NCBI RefSeq assembly: GCF_001767255.1
Contig: NZ_CP017639.1
Span: 1,448,875-1,512,874, forward strand
DNA: 64,000 nucleotides
Reading direction: 5' to 3'
Source: Corynebacterium sp. NML98-0116
GTDB lineage: Bacteria; Actinomycetota; Actinomycetes; Mycobacteriales; Mycobacteriaceae
The notes beneath the pieces are model-generated. The model was not told the origin of the DNA. It ran no database searches and was given only the letters and a program-made list of their open reading frames with translations. Position 1 is the first letter of the stretch; each line of letters opens with the position of its first letter. Made by a program: the position numbers and the translations under genes. Shown here piece after piece: positions 42,622 through 51,618 of the stretch.

Positions 42622-43674
42622 ATGGACGCATCGACCGCACTGCTATTGATCTTTACGGGTTTCCTCGTTGGGGCCATCCTGGGCTTTTTTGGCGGCACGT
42701 TTTGGATGCAGCGTACCAACCCCCAACAGCACCCGCCTACTGATCTACGCCCGCTGGCACAGGCACTTCGTGACCTACAGGTTCGTCTCGAAGACATCGA
42801 TAAAGAGCAAGCAGTAGCGCAGTCTGCCTTGGCAGGCCAAGTACAAGCAATTGCGCGCACCTCATCCAGGCTCGGGGACCGGACTGATCAGCTCATCACT
42901 GCACTGCGCTCACCGCAGGTCCGAGGCAGATGGGGCGAGGTGCAGCTGCAGCGCGTGGTAGAGCTGGGTGGGATGGTAGAGCACGTCGACTTTGACGCTC
43001 AGGCGTACATGCGTTTCGACGGCGCCTCGCTACGCCCGGACATGGTTATCCGGCTCACCCAGGATCGAAACATAATCGTCGACGCCAAGGTTCCGTTTTC
43101 TTCATACCTCGATGCGCTCAACACGGAAGACCCGGAAGAAAAGCAAGGCTACCTGCGTAGACACGCGCACCTGCTGCGAAGCCACGTCGATACGCTGTCC
43201 TCAAAGTCATACATAAAGGCATTTCAGCCCAGCCCGGAATTCGTCGTGATGTTTGTCCCAGCTGACCCATTCTTGGACGCCGGTCTCGCTATCGACCCGG
43301 AGCTGCTCGACTACGCTTTTGCCCGCAACGTCGTCATCGCGACCCCCACGACGCTGTTCGCACTGCTGCGCACGGTTGAACTTGGGTGGAGGCAAGATTC
43401 CATGAATCGGGAGGCGCAGACCATCCAGCGTCTTGGCGAAGAGCTGTACCGGCGTCTCGGCACGCTGACAGAGCACTACAACCGCGTCGGGAGCAGTCTT
43501 GAGAAGGCGGTCGAGTCGTACAACGCAACACTGGCGTCGCTCGACAGTCGGGTGATGGTCACCGCTCGTAAGCTCGAGGAACTAGGTGCAGCTGGGCACT
43601 CGTCGAGCGCGCCGGAGCTTCACCCTATCGATGCGCGACCGAGACTCCGCGACTCAGATTCGTCGAATTGTTAG
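42622..43674 (+). CDS. rmuC: RmuC family DNA recombination protein
   Basis: 350 residues: an N-terminal membrane anchor (LLLIFTGFLVGAILGFFGG), a coiled stretch (DLQVRLEDIDKEQAVAQ), then the PD-(D/E)XK-like RmuC domain with RGRWGEVQLQRVVELGGM, RPDMVIRL and IIVDAKVPFSSY (D-x-K). TACTAA at 42611-42616 lies 5 bases before ATG 42622, suggesting a leaderless start; earlier in-frame ATGs fall in or before that box. It limits recombination of inverted repeats in E. coli. Confidence 0.9.
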   Translation: MDASTALLLIFTGFLVGAILGFFGGTFWMQRTNPQQHPPTDLRPLAQALRDLQVRLEDIDKEQAVAQSALAGQVQAIARTSSRLGDRTDQLITALRSPQVRGRWGEVQLQRVVELGGMVEHVDFDAQAYMRFDGASLRPDMVIRLTQDRNIIVDAKVPFSSYLDALNTEDPEEKQGYLRRHAHLLRSHVDTLSSKSYIKAFQPSPEFVVMFVPADPFLDAGLAIDPELLDYAFARNVVIATPTTLFALLRTVELGWRQDSMNREAQTIQRLGEELYRRLGTLTEHYNRVGSSLEKAVESYNATLASLDSRVMVTARKLEELGAAGHSSSAPELHPIDARPRLRDSDSSNC

Positions 43675-43731
43675 CCCCTGGAGCGGGTCAAACTGGCAAG
43701 ACTCGGGGGTAGGCCGGGTAGAATGCCCAGC

Positions 43732-44391
43732 GTGTCTCAAAACTCTCTCCGATCCCCGCGCTCTGGTACCGCCACCTTCCACGGTTTGCCTACCGTTTCC
43801 AGCATCGGCATTATCTTTGCTGCGCTGCTGACCGGCGTCGTCATCGCAACGTCGGCGGGATACATCGGATGGCCTCTGCTCGTACTGTTCAGCGTCGCGG
43901 TCATCGCCGTGACGACGCTGGTAGACCCGCGGGGTTTGTTCCTTACCGTCGCGGCTACCCCGCTTTTGTTCGTCATTGCGCTGCTTGGATTTGGACTGAT
44001 TTCAGCACGCAATCAGCTCGGGGCCGCTGGTGCAGGCGGGAAAACCGCTATCCTTATGGTGCTTTACCCAGTAATCGAGCACTTCCCTATTCTCTTCACG
44101 GTGACTGCTGGTGCCCTGGTGATCGCCATCGTGCGCTACTGGCTGATCCAACGCCATAACGATGAAGTCCTGCGCCGGGAGCGAGCGCAGCGCCGCCGCA
44201 TGAGCCAGTCGAACCGCAGGACCAATAGCGAGGGCCGTCGGGCCCGTGAGCGCAGCCAGGGTGGCATCACGGTCGATGAGCTGTTGAAGCGAACGAAGGC
44301 AGAACGCAGTCAGGCCCGCCCCCGTGGGGAGCGGGCCCGGCGAGTTGCCTCTCGCCTTGGCGAGGACCTGTACAAAAACGAAGATCGCTAG
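43732..44391 (+). CDS. DUF6542 membrane protein
   Basis: 219 residues with four hydrophobic helices (residues about 24-145) and a long, very basic cytoplasmic tail (RRERAQRRRMSQSNRRTN onward). The domain is an actinobacterial family of unknown function usually found between xseA/ispH and ychF, as here. TAGAAT at 43719-43724 is a good -10 box ending 7 bases before GTG 43732, so the start is placed there; the ATG at 43723 lies inside the box. Confidence 0.75.
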   Translation: MSQNSLRSPRSGTATFHGLPTVSSIGIIFAALLTGVVIATSAGYIGWPLLVLFSVAVIAVTTLVDPRGLFLTVAATPLLFVIALLGFGLISARNQLGAAGAGGKTAILMVLYPVIEHFPILFTVTAGALVIAIVRYWLIQRHNDEVLRRERAQRRRMSQSNRRTNSEGRRARERSQGGITVDELLKRTKAERSQARPRGERARRVASRLGEDLYKNEDR

Positions 44392-44409
44392 GCGAAGGCT
44401 AGACGAGCA

Positions 44410-45369
44410 CTAGCTGCTACGGCGCGGCTGACGCAGATCCCGCGGCAGCGCGAACGTGATCGTCTCTACCGTAGTGGTGACTTCCTCTACATCGGTGTAA
44501 CCGCGCGTCGCAAGCTCCGCGAGCAGCTCCTGAACCAGAATTTCCGGCACCGAAGCTCCCGATGTTACGCCAACGGTGTTGACGCCCTCGAACCATTCGT
44601 CTTGTACTTGGTGGGCGTAGTCGATGAGGTATGCGTTGTTGGCACCAGCGTCGAGCGCTACTTCCACCAGGCGCTTCGAATTGGAAGAATTTTGCGAGCC
44701 GACCACAATAACGAGTTCCGTCTGCGGTGCGATCTTCTTCACTGCTACCTGACGGTTTTGCGTTGCGTAGCAGATGTCGTCGCTAGGCGGGTTTTCTAGA
44801 TCTGGGTAGCGCTCGCGCAGCTTTTCAACGATCAGCATCGTTTCATCAACAGACAGGGTGGTCTGGGATAGCCACACTAGCTTCGTCCCCTCTGGGAAGT
44901 CGGGAAGGGCGTCGACACCCTCGACCCCGTCAACGAGGTGGGTGACCTCCGGGGCCTCACCTGCGGTACCTTCGACTTCCTCGTGGCCCTCGTGGCCGAC
45001 AAGCAAGATCTGGTATCCGTGCTTGGCAAACCGCTTCACCTCGTTGTGCACCTTGGTCACGAGCGGGCACGAGGCGTCGAGCGCCAGCAAGTTGCGCCCG
45101 TCCGCTGCTTCGCGGACCGCGGGGGAAACTCCGTGCGCGGAAAAGACAAGGTGCGAGCCTTCGGGGACCTCGTCGGTTTCGTCAACGAATATGACGCCGC
45201 GCTTCTCTAGTGTTTCCACTACGTACTTGTTGTGGACGATCTCTTTTCGCACATAAATTGGGGCTCCGTATTTTTCCAGCGCCTTTTCTACAGTGACAAC
45301 TGCACGATCCACACCTGCGCAGTAACCGCGAGGTGCTGCCAGAAGAACTTTTTTACCCTGATTTGTCAT
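44410..45369 (-). CDS. ispH: IspH, 4-hydroxy-3-methylbut-2-enyl diphosphate reductase
   Basis: 319 residues, the last step of the MEP isoprenoid pathway, producing IPP and DMAPP. The three 4Fe-4S cysteines are visible: [12 protein letters not shown] near residue 18, [12 protein letters not shown] near 100 and [12 protein letters not shown] near 197. The substrate-binding EEVEGTAGE region is also present. ATG 45369. It is divergent from xseA, the usual actinobacterial arrangement. Confidence 0.97.
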   Translation of the reverse strand: MTNQGKKVLLAAPRGYCAGVDRAVVTVEKALEKYGAPIYVRKEIVHNKYVVETLEKRGVIFVDETDEVPEGSHLVFSAHGVSPAVREAADGRNLLALDASCPLVTKVHNEVKRFAKHGYQILLVGHEGHEEVEGTAGEAPEVTHLVDGVEGVDALPDFPEGTKLVWLSQTTLSVDETMLIVEKLRERYPDLENPPSDDICYATQNRQVAVKKIAPQTELVIVVGSQNSSNSKRLVEVALDAGANNAYLIDYAHQVQDEWFEGVNTVGVTSGASVPEILVQELLAELATRGYTDVEEVTTTVETITFALPRDLRQPRRSS

Positions 45370-45481
45370 GGAACCGACCCTACCGAATCAACGTCTAAAA
45401 CAGTAGGTACACATTCTTGTGGTGATCTATCTATGAAACAATGACAGCGTATTCCATCGACACGCTGGGAAAGGAGCGGTG

Positions 45482-46744
45482 TTGACACAAGCACAAGGTG
45501 AGCGTTCAGCCTCACCAAGTAGCCCTGAACAGCCATGGCCAGTGGCAAAGTTGAATAAGTCGGTCAAGGGGTGGATTAACCGTCTGGGCCACTTGTGGGT
45601 TGAAGGCCAGCTCACGCAGGTGAATTACAAGCCGAGCTGGAAATTCTCCTATCTCACCCTCCGCGACACGCAGCAGGAAACGAGCGTGCAGCTTACGGTT
45701 TCCTCGGACTACTTAAGGAGCTTGCCGACGCCACCAAAGGACGGTGACCGCGTCGTCATCTACGGCAAGCCGGCCTTCTACGAGGGCCGCGGCTCCTTTT
45801 CGATGTGGACGACGCAGATTCGCCACGTCGGTATCGGTGAATTGCTCGCGAAGATTGAGCAGCTTCGGAAACAGCTTGCAAGTGAGGGTCTCTTTGACCG
45901 CGCCCGCAAACGGCCGATTCCCCTGCTCCCGAACACGATTGGCCTCATTACTGGTCGCGGCTCAGCCGCCGAGCGCGACGTGCTTTCCGTGGCGCAGAGC
46001 CGTTGGCCCGCGGTCCAATTCCGCGTGATCAACACCGCGGTACAGGGACCGAACGCGGTGCCTGAGGTCATTCAGGCCCTGCAGACGCTTGACGCGGACC
46101 CCAATGTTGAGGTCATCATCATTGCCCGTGGCGGAGGCTCGGTCGAGGACCTCCTTCCGTTTTCTGAGGAGGCGCTGCAGCGCGCTGTGGCTGCGGCGGG
46201 AACGCCGGTGGTATCCGCCATTGGGCACGAACCAGACAACCCGGTGCTCGACAACGTCGCTGACTTACGCGCGGCCACTCCAACCGACGCCGCTAAACGC
46301 GTCGTCATCGATGCCACCCAGGAGCTTGCGTTTCTGTCTGAGGCGCGCGCACGCAGCGCGCAGGCGCTGCGCACCTGGGTTTCCACCAAATCGGAAGAGA
46401 TCCAGTACTGGCGCTCGCGTCCGGTGATGCAGAACCCGTTACTGGCAATTGAGCGTCGAAGCGAAGAGGTCTCACAGCAGGTTGCTTCGATGCGACGAGA
46501 GATCAGCCACCTGTTGGCGCGAGAAACGCAGCAGGTCGCTGCGCTCCGCTCACAAGTTTCGGCGTTAGGGCCAGCAGCAACTCTCGCGCGCGGATATTCC
46601 GTAGTACAAGTCCTCCCCCGCGACCATTCCGATCCTGAGGTTGTCACCAGCATCGAACAATCACCCCCCGGATCGCAGCTGCGCATCCGCGTCGCGGACG
46701 GTTCCATCACCGCAGCAGCAATGGGGACCACCCCCGCCGATTAA
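45482..46744 (+). CDS. xseA: Exodeoxyribonuclease VII large subunit
   Basis: About 420 residues. N-terminal OB fold ([20 protein letters not shown]), then the catalytic domain with [15 protein letters not shown] and [19 protein letters not shown], then [16 protein letters not shown] [18 protein letters not shown] and a coiled-coil tail. AAGGAG at 45471-45476 favours TTG 45482 (5-base spacing) over GTG 45479. It forms a nuclease with XseB, encoded 46 bases downstream, that degrades single-stranded DNA. Confidence 0.95.
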   Translation: MTQAQGERSASPSSPEQPWPVAKLNKSVKGWINRLGHLWVEGQLTQVNYKPSWKFSYLTLRDTQQETSVQLTVSSDYLRSLPTPPKDGDRVVIYGKPAFYEGRGSFSMWTTQIRHVGIGELLAKIEQLRKQLASEGLFDRARKRPIPLLPNTIGLITGRGSAAERDVLSVAQSRWPAVQFRVINTAVQGPNAVPEVIQALQTLDADPNVEVIIIARGGGSVEDLLPFSEEALQRAVAAAGTPVVSAIGHEPDNPVLDNVADLRAATPTDAAKRVVIDATQELAFLSEARARSAQALRTWVSTKSEEIQYWRSRPVMQNPLLAIERRSEEVSQQVASMRREISHLLARETQQVAALRSQVSALGPAATLARGYSVVQVLPRDHSDPEVVTSIEQSPPGSQLRIRVADGSITAAAMGTTPAD

Positions 46745-46790
46745 ATCCACACAGCAATTTCACTAGCATCTAGCATCAAGGAGACAATCC

Positions 46791-47063
46791 ATGTCCGAAA
46801 ACACGTATGGCAATGGCCAACCCACCGACGCCGCATTCCCCGACCCCGCAACGCTTTCGTTCGAGCAAGCTAGGCAGCAACTCGTAGAAACAGTGAGGGT
46901 CCTCGAGCTCGGGCAAATGAGCCTTGACGAATCACTGAAGTATTGGGAGTACGGCGAGGGGCTCGCGAAGCGCTGCGAGCAGCTACTCGAGGGAGCATCA
47001 AAACGTGTCGAGGCCGCTATTCAGCAGCGCGACGCGACTGAGCAAACACCACAGTCGGAATAG
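46791..47063 (+). CDS. xseB: Exodeoxyribonuclease VII small subunit
   Basis: 90 residues, with the family core LSFEQARQQLVETVRVLELGQ and MSLDESLKYWEYGEGLAKRC. An acidic, disordered N-terminus of about 25 residues is longer than in E. coli. AAGGAG lies 7 bases before the ATG. It is the regulatory partner of XseA in the same operon. Confidence 0.94.
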   Translation: MSENTYGNGQPTDAAFPDPATLSFEQARQQLVETVRVLELGQMSLDESLKYWEYGEGLAKRCEQLLEGASKRVEAAIQQRDATEQTPQSE

Positions 47064-47079
47064 CCTGCTGCCACGGCGT

Positions 47080-47652
47080 CTACTGCGCTGACAGCGGCTC
47101 GGTCGCGAGCGCAGTACGTATCAGTTCCTCAAACTCGGCGTCTGTTCCGGCACCTGTGACGGCGAATCGTGCGTCGCCAGCATCGATAACCCACAGTGGG
47201 CGAGTTTTCGCCTCGGTACCCTTGAATATCTCAATGCTGTGGCCATCGATCGTGTCCTGGCGGTCAAGCGTGCGCTGCTTTCCGTCGACCTCGGACTGGA
47301 CCGTTTTGCTGTCCGCACCCGTTTGCGTCAGCTGGATGAAGCCACCATCGGGCGTGACCCACCCTACGACTGGAGCTGGCTGCTGAGCGATCATGCTTCG
47401 CCGCGCGGAGTTCGTCACCCAACCTGTTGGCATTTGAGGGTAGCGCACCGGAAAATCGACTCCGCGAGCCTCAAGGCCAAGGAACGTCTTCGCATCGACT
47501 TCTTGCACAGGCCCATTTTCGGGCTTACCGGGATTGAACGTGCACAGCCCGGTCGCACCAACGGCAATGATCATGACGACCACGATCAAGATGACGTTGA
47601 TGAGCATGTCTCTGCCGTCTTGGAAAATGCGAGGTTTGTTTTCTTGAGCCAC
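47080..47652 (-). CDS. DUF4245 membrane-anchored protein
   Basis: 190 residues: short cytoplasmic N-terminus, one transmembrane helix (DMLINVILIVVVMIIAVGAT), and an extracellular DUF4245 domain with VRYPQMPTGWVTNSARR and GGFIQLTQTGADSKTVQS. GTG start at 47652. The family is actinobacterial and of unknown function, often next to xseB or glpX as here. It is convergent with xseB. Confidence 0.83.
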   Translation of the reverse strand: MAQENKPRIFQDGRDMLINVILIVVVMIIAVGATGLCTFNPGKPENGPVQEVDAKTFLGLEARGVDFPVRYPQMPTGWVTNSARRSMIAQQPAPVVGWVTPDGGFIQLTQTGADSKTVQSEVDGKQRTLDRQDTIDGHSIEIFKGTEAKTRPLWVIDAGDARFAVTGAGTDAEFEELIRTALATEPLSAQ

Positions 47653-47794
47653 GCGCTCCAGTATGACATGGATTCCTGATACCCCCGAATTTGTCTTTTA
47701 CCCCCGCGCGTTGGCTTTTTACGCAGGAAGTCCCCAGTTCAGACACCACTATTCGCAGCATTGCCCTATTTTAGGTGTAGAAACGACGGTTCAT

Positions 47795-47830
47795 GTCTGG
47801 CAAAAGTGCCATGATAGAGGTGTGCCAGAC
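47795..47830 (+). promoter_or_regulatory. Nested dyads upstream of glpX
   Basis: GTCTGGCA (47795-47802) pairs with TGCCAGAC (47823-47830), and inside this TGGCA-AAAG-TGCCA forms a second perfect small palindrome. ATGATAGAGG between the arms may hold a -10 box. It lies 83-118 bases before the glpX start and could be an operator. The remaining intergenic DNA (47653-47794) shows nothing I can name. Confidence 0.4.
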
Positions 47831-47912
47831 CGCAGTGGTATGGCTTTGCAACGCGGCATGATGTCGATGTTGTCACAACTAAAACTAGTTTGCCGCAGGA
47901 GGGCACTGTTTC

Positions 47913-48926
47913 ATGTCTGAACAAACTTCTGAAAACTTCCCTGACCGTAACCTTGCAATGGAGCTCGTGCGCGTTACCGAGGCTGCTGCGCTTGCCTCTG
48001 GCCGCTGGGTAGGTCGCGGGATGAAAAATGAAGGTGACGGCGCCGCAGTCGACGCCATGCGCAAGATGATCAACTCCGTCACGATGGACGGCGTCATCGT
48101 CATTGGCGAGGGCGAAAAGGACGAGGCGCCGATGTTGTTTAACGGCGAAAGTGTCGGCAACGGTTTTGGCGCACAGGTTGATCTGGCGGTTGACCCAGTC
48201 GACGGCACGCGCCTGATGGCGGAAGGTCGCCCGAATGCTATTTCGGTTATCGCGGCTGCCGACCGTGGTTCCATGTTCAACCCGCAGGACGCGTTCTACA
48301 TGAACAAGATTGCAGTCGGCCCTGAGGCTGTCGGGGTCATCGATATTACGAAGTCCGTCGAGTTCAACATTAAGGCAGTGGCAGAAGCCAAGGGAGTCGG
48401 CGTTGGTAACGTGACTGTGGTGGTACTCGACCGCCCACGTCACAACAAGCTGGTTGCGGAGATTCGCAAGGCTGGTGCCAAGGTACGTTTCATTATGGAC
48501 GGAGACGTTGCTGGTGCCATCGCTGCTGCCCAGAACACCAACTCCATTGACATGGCGATGGGCATCGGTGGCACACCGGAGGGGGTTATCACGGCGTGTG
48601 CATTGAAGTGCCTTGGTGGTGAGATCCAGGGCCAGCTCGCACCGCAGTCCGATGAAGAGCGCGAACGCGTGCTGGCAGCGGGCCACGATCTCGACCGTGT
48701 GCTTGGCCTCGACGACTTGGTGGCCTCCGATAACTGCTACTTCGCGGCTACCGGTGTCACCAACGGCGACATGCTGCGCGGCGTCTCCTACCGTAAGAAT
48801 GGCGCTACCACCCGTTCGTTGGTAATGCGCTCGAAGTCTGGCACCGTCCGCTACGTGGAGTCCCTCCACCAGCTGCCGAAGCTTCAGGAGTACTCGGTGA
48901 TCGATTACTCCGGCCCGATCAAGTAA
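47913..48926 (+). CDS. glpX: GlpX class II fructose-1,6-bisphosphatase
   Basis: 337 residues. This gluconeogenic enzyme hydrolyses fructose-1,6-bisphosphate. Family motifs: [11 protein letters not shown] near residue 68, [17 protein letters not shown] near 93 (metal-binding DPxDGT), and [18 protein letters not shown] near 215. Length is normal for corynebacteria, whose only FBPase is of this class. A dyad-rich region lies upstream. It is followed by fumC 46 bases later. Confidence 0.96.
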   Translation: MSEQTSENFPDRNLAMELVRVTEAAALASGRWVGRGMKNEGDGAAVDAMRKMINSVTMDGVIVIGEGEKDEAPMLFNGESVGNGFGAQVDLAVDPVDGTRLMAEGRPNAISVIAAADRGSMFNPQDAFYMNKIAVGPEAVGVIDITKSVEFNIKAVAEAKGVGVGNVTVVVLDRPRHNKLVAEIRKAGAKVRFIMDGDVAGAIAAAQNTNSIDMAMGIGGTPEGVITACALKCLGGEIQGQLAPQSDEERERVLAAGHDLDRVLGLDDLVASDNCYFAATGVTNGDMLRGVSYRKNGATTRSLVMRSKSGTVRYVESLHQLPKLQEYSVIDYSGPIK

Positions 48927-48972
48927 TTCAAAGCGTCGATTTTCTGTAAGTATCAAGTAAAGGAAAGATTGA

Positions 48973-50373
48973 ATGGCCGATAAGCAGTACCGTATCGAGC
49001 ACGACACCATGGGTGAGGTCAAAGTACCTGTTGATGCACTGTGGCGTGCTCAAACTCAACGTGCTGTAGAGAACTTCCCGATCTCTGGCCGGGGCCTCGA
49101 GAACCAGCAGATCCGCGCCCTTGGGCTCCTCAAGGCCGCGTGTGCGCAGGTCAACAAGGATTCGGGCAAGCTCGATGCGGAAAAGGCTGACGCGATCATC
49201 GCTGCGGCGAAGGAAATCGCAGACGGCAAGCACAACGACCAGTTCCCAATTGACGTTTTCCAGACGGGTTCTGGCACTTCCTCGAACATGAACACTAATG
49301 AGGTCATTGCTTCGATCGCGCACGCAAACGGCGTGGAAGTCCACCCGAACGACCACGTCAACATGGGACAGTCCTCGAACGACACCTTCCCAACTGCAAC
49401 GCACATTGCTGCCACCGAAGCTGCCGTCGAAGTGCTGGTCCCGGCCCTGCAGGTGCTGCAGAAGTCACTGGCTGCGAAGGCTGAGCAATGGCACGAGGTA
49501 GTGAAGTCGGGCCGCACTCACCTGATGGACGCGACCCCGCTCACGCTTGGTCAGGAGTTCTCCGGCTACGCGCGTCAGATCGAGCTCGGCATCGAGCGCG
49601 TTGAGGCAACTGTTGGCCGCCTCGGCGAGCTCGCCATTGGCGGCACCGCGGTTGGCACCGGCATCAACACCCCAGCAGACTTTGGCGCAAAGGTGACCGC
49701 AGAGCTGGTGAAGCTCACCGGACTGACACAGCTGTCGGAGGCAAAGAACCACTTCGAGGCCCAGGCCGCACGCGACGCTCTGGTGGAATTCTCCGGTGCG
49801 ATGCGCACTGTTGCAGTCTCGTTGTACAAGATTGCAAATGACATCCGTCTGATGGGTTCAGGCCCACTCGCAGGGTTCGCGGAGATTCACCTCCCAGATC
49901 TGCAGCCAGGCTCGTCGATCATGCCTGGCAAGGTGAACCCTGTCCTGTGCGAGGCGGCAACCCAGGTCTCAGCCCAGGTGATCGGCAACGATGCCGCAGT
50001 GGCATTCGGCGGCTCGCAAGGCCAGTTCGAGCTCAACGTGTTCATCCCGATGATGGCGCGCAACGTGCTGGCGTCCGCTCGCCTGCTGGCGAACGTCTCT
50101 CGACAGTTCGCTACCCGCTTGGTTGACGGTATCGAGGCGAACGAGGCCCGCATGAAGCAGCTCGCGGAGTCTTCACCATCAATCGTCACCCCTCTGAACA
50201 GTGCAATCGGCTACGAGAACGCTGCGAAAGTGGCAAAGCATGCGGTGAAGGAGGGCATCACGATCCGCCAGGCTGTGATTGACCTCGGCTTCGTGGACGG
50301 CGAAACGTTGACTGAGGAGGAGCTCGACAAGCGTTTGAACGTCCTGTCGATGGCTCATACCGAACGCAACTAG
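48973..50373 (+). CDS. fumC: Class II fumarase
   Basis: 466 residues. Converts fumarate to malate in the TCA cycle. Superfamily signature [12 protein letters not shown] near residue 317, [11 protein letters not shown] near 138 and [16 protein letters not shown] near 180 (catalytic His). AAGGAAAG is upstream of the ATG. A strong terminator hairpin follows 11 bases after the stop. Length and motifs are ordinary. Confidence 0.97.
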   Translation: MADKQYRIEHDTMGEVKVPVDALWRAQTQRAVENFPISGRGLENQQIRALGLLKAACAQVNKDSGKLDAEKADAIIAAAKEIADGKHNDQFPIDVFQTGSGTSSNMNTNEVIASIAHANGVEVHPNDHVNMGQSSNDTFPTATHIAATEAAVEVLVPALQVLQKSLAAKAEQWHEVVKSGRTHLMDATPLTLGQEFSGYARQIELGIERVEATVGRLGELAIGGTAVGTGINTPADFGAKVTAELVKLTGLTQLSEAKNHFEAQAARDALVEFSGAMRTVAVSLYKIANDIRLMGSGPLAGFAEIHLPDLQPGSSIMPGKVNPVLCEAATQVSAQVIGNDAAVAFGGSQGQFELNVFIPMMARNVLASARLLANVSRQFATRLVDGIEANEARMKQLAESSPSIVTPLNSAIGYENAAKVAKHAVKEGITIRQAVIDLGFVDGETLTEEELDKRLNVLSMAHTERN

Positions 50374-50383
50374 TCTTCGCTAC

Positions 50384-50431
50384 AATCATCCCTGCTACTG
50401 CCCATGTTCATGAGCACGACCAGGGATGATT
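50384..50431 (+). terminator. fumC terminator overlapping the next gene's ribosome site
   Basis: AATCATCCCTG (50384-50394) pairs perfectly with CAGGGATGATT (50421-50431), followed by TTTT and then ATG 50435. The right arm contains AGGGATG, the only plausible Shine-Dalgarno for the downstream gene. Loop 26 bases. Confidence 0.85.
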
Positions 50432-50434
50432 TTT

Positions 50435-50950
50435 ATGTCTGATTCTTTTTCGCAGCTTCGTACAGCTGGGGGCTCAAATAAGCCATGGGTTATTGGCGGT
50501 GTCTTAGCTCTGGTGGTCTCGCTTATCGGGATAGCGCTCGCCGCAGCGTACTGGTCCGCTCAGCCAAAGCCGGAGCCTAACGGGGTGCCTACAGTTGTGA
50601 CGGTGACTGCGTTTCCTGAAGCTCCGCAAGTGCGTGACGACGCCCCCTCTGGAACATTCCAAGGCACCCTCCAATCGCACAGCCCTGATGCTGCCGTAGC
50701 GGCGTGGCCGGCGGTGTTCTCCCTCCATGAAGGACAAGGGATGGTCAGCTATCCTCTGAGCGGTTGCGTGGCGCTTATCGCGCATGATGGCAGTGCTTCC
50801 GCTCTGACGAAACAGTGCCCTCCAACTACTGATGATGGTTTCTGGAGCTTCTCCAGCCCGGAGCCGGGAATCGTTGAGGCACAGTTTTTCGAGCGCCGCG
50901 GTGATAGCTCTCCAAACGTGGAAGGCTCACTATCGCTCCTGGTTGAATAG
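50435..50950 (+). CDS. Single-pass secreted/membrane hypothetical protein
   Basis: 171 residues. Cytoplasmic 20 residues, then a transmembrane helix (VIGGVLALVVSLIGIALAAAY), then an extracellular domain with two cysteines (SGCVAL and KQCPP) likely to form a disulfide. I do not recognise the domain. The start ATG 50435 is chosen because AGGGATG precedes it; that ribosome site lies in the right arm of the fumC terminator, so expression may be low or conditional. The following TetR gene starts 41 bases later. Confidence 0.65.
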   Translation: MSDSFSQLRTAGGSNKPWVIGGVLALVVSLIGIALAAAYWSAQPKPEPNGVPTVVTVTAFPEAPQVRDDAPSGTFQGTLQSHSPDAAVAAWPAVFSLHEGQGMVSYPLSGCVALIAHDGSASALTKQCPPTTDDGFWSFSSPEPGIVEAQFFERRGDSSPNVEGSLSLLVE

Positions 50951-50968
50951 GTTTCTTTGATATTTTTG

Positions 50969-50994
50969 CACGGAGTGTAAGATTGCACTCCGTG
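50969..50994 (+). promoter_or_regulatory. TetR operator and leaderless promoter
   Basis: Perfect inverted repeat CACGGAGTG (50969-50977), 8-base spacer, CACTCCGTG (50986-50994). TAAGAT in the spacer (50978-50983) serves as -10 box and the right arm ends in the GTG start codon, so repressor binding would block the promoter and start together. Confidence 0.82.
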
Positions 50995-51618
50995 AATTTT
51001 CCCGATCAGTCAGAAGGTCTCCGGCAGCGAAAGCGCCGCGAAACACGGCAGCGAATCTTCGATACAGCTGCATCGCTTGTGGCACGCGACGGCTATGACA
51101 ATGTCACAGTCGAGGAGATCTGCCAAGGTGCAGGCATTTCACGGCGGACGTTCTTCAACTACATGGACTCAAAAGATGACGCTGTGCTTGGTCGCTTCCC
51201 TCTCGAGTTCACCAGCGAGAGCTTTGCACGCATTGCTGATGAGTCGTCCACGAACATGTTGTCCCTGGTAATCGATGCAATGGAAGAATCAGGTGCCGAA
51301 GATCGAGCCGAGGATGCCTGCCGAATCCAGCGGCTCATGCAGGACAACCCATCGTTGGCAAACGCGATGCTGGCCCGCAAACGCGATACGCTACGACACC
51401 TCGAGCAGGCTGTGCGTGAGCATTTTGCGAGCCACCCCGAAGACCGCCGTCTAGATGTCACCATAGAGGCAGAAGCCCGAATCGTTGTGGAACTTTTTCG
51501 GACAACGCTTGTGCTTTATGCGCGAAGCCTTCATTTCCAAGAGGAGGGTTCGCCGAAGGAGCAGGCTCGTAGCGTAGCTGCCGTCGTCACGAAGTATGCA
51601 AAGGAGTTGCAGTGGTAA
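50992..51618 (+). CDS. TetR-family repressor of the downstream MFS pump
   Basis: 208 residues. N-terminal HTH VEEICQGAGISRRTFFNYMDSKDDAV, then a helical ligand domain. GTG 50992 is preferred (leaderless, at the end of a perfect operator dyad); a TTG at 50983 is the alternative. The gene overlaps the MFS pump gene by 7 bases. Expected to repress itself and the pump until a substrate binds. Ligand unknown. Confidence 0.9.
   Translation: MNFPDQSEGLRQRKRRETRQRIFDTAASLVARDGYDNVTVEEICQGAGISRRTFFNYMDSKDDAVLGRFPLEFTSESFARIADESSTNMLSLVIDAMEESGAEDRAEDACRIQRLMQDNPSLANAMLARKRDTLRHLEQAVREHFASHPEDRRLDVTIEAEARIVVELFRTTLVLYARSLHFQEEGSPKEQARSVAAVVTKYAKELQW

Noticed and set aside
47653..47912. A riboswitch ahead of glpX
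   Set aside because: Dyads are short and promoter-sized; no known aptamer core could be recognised.
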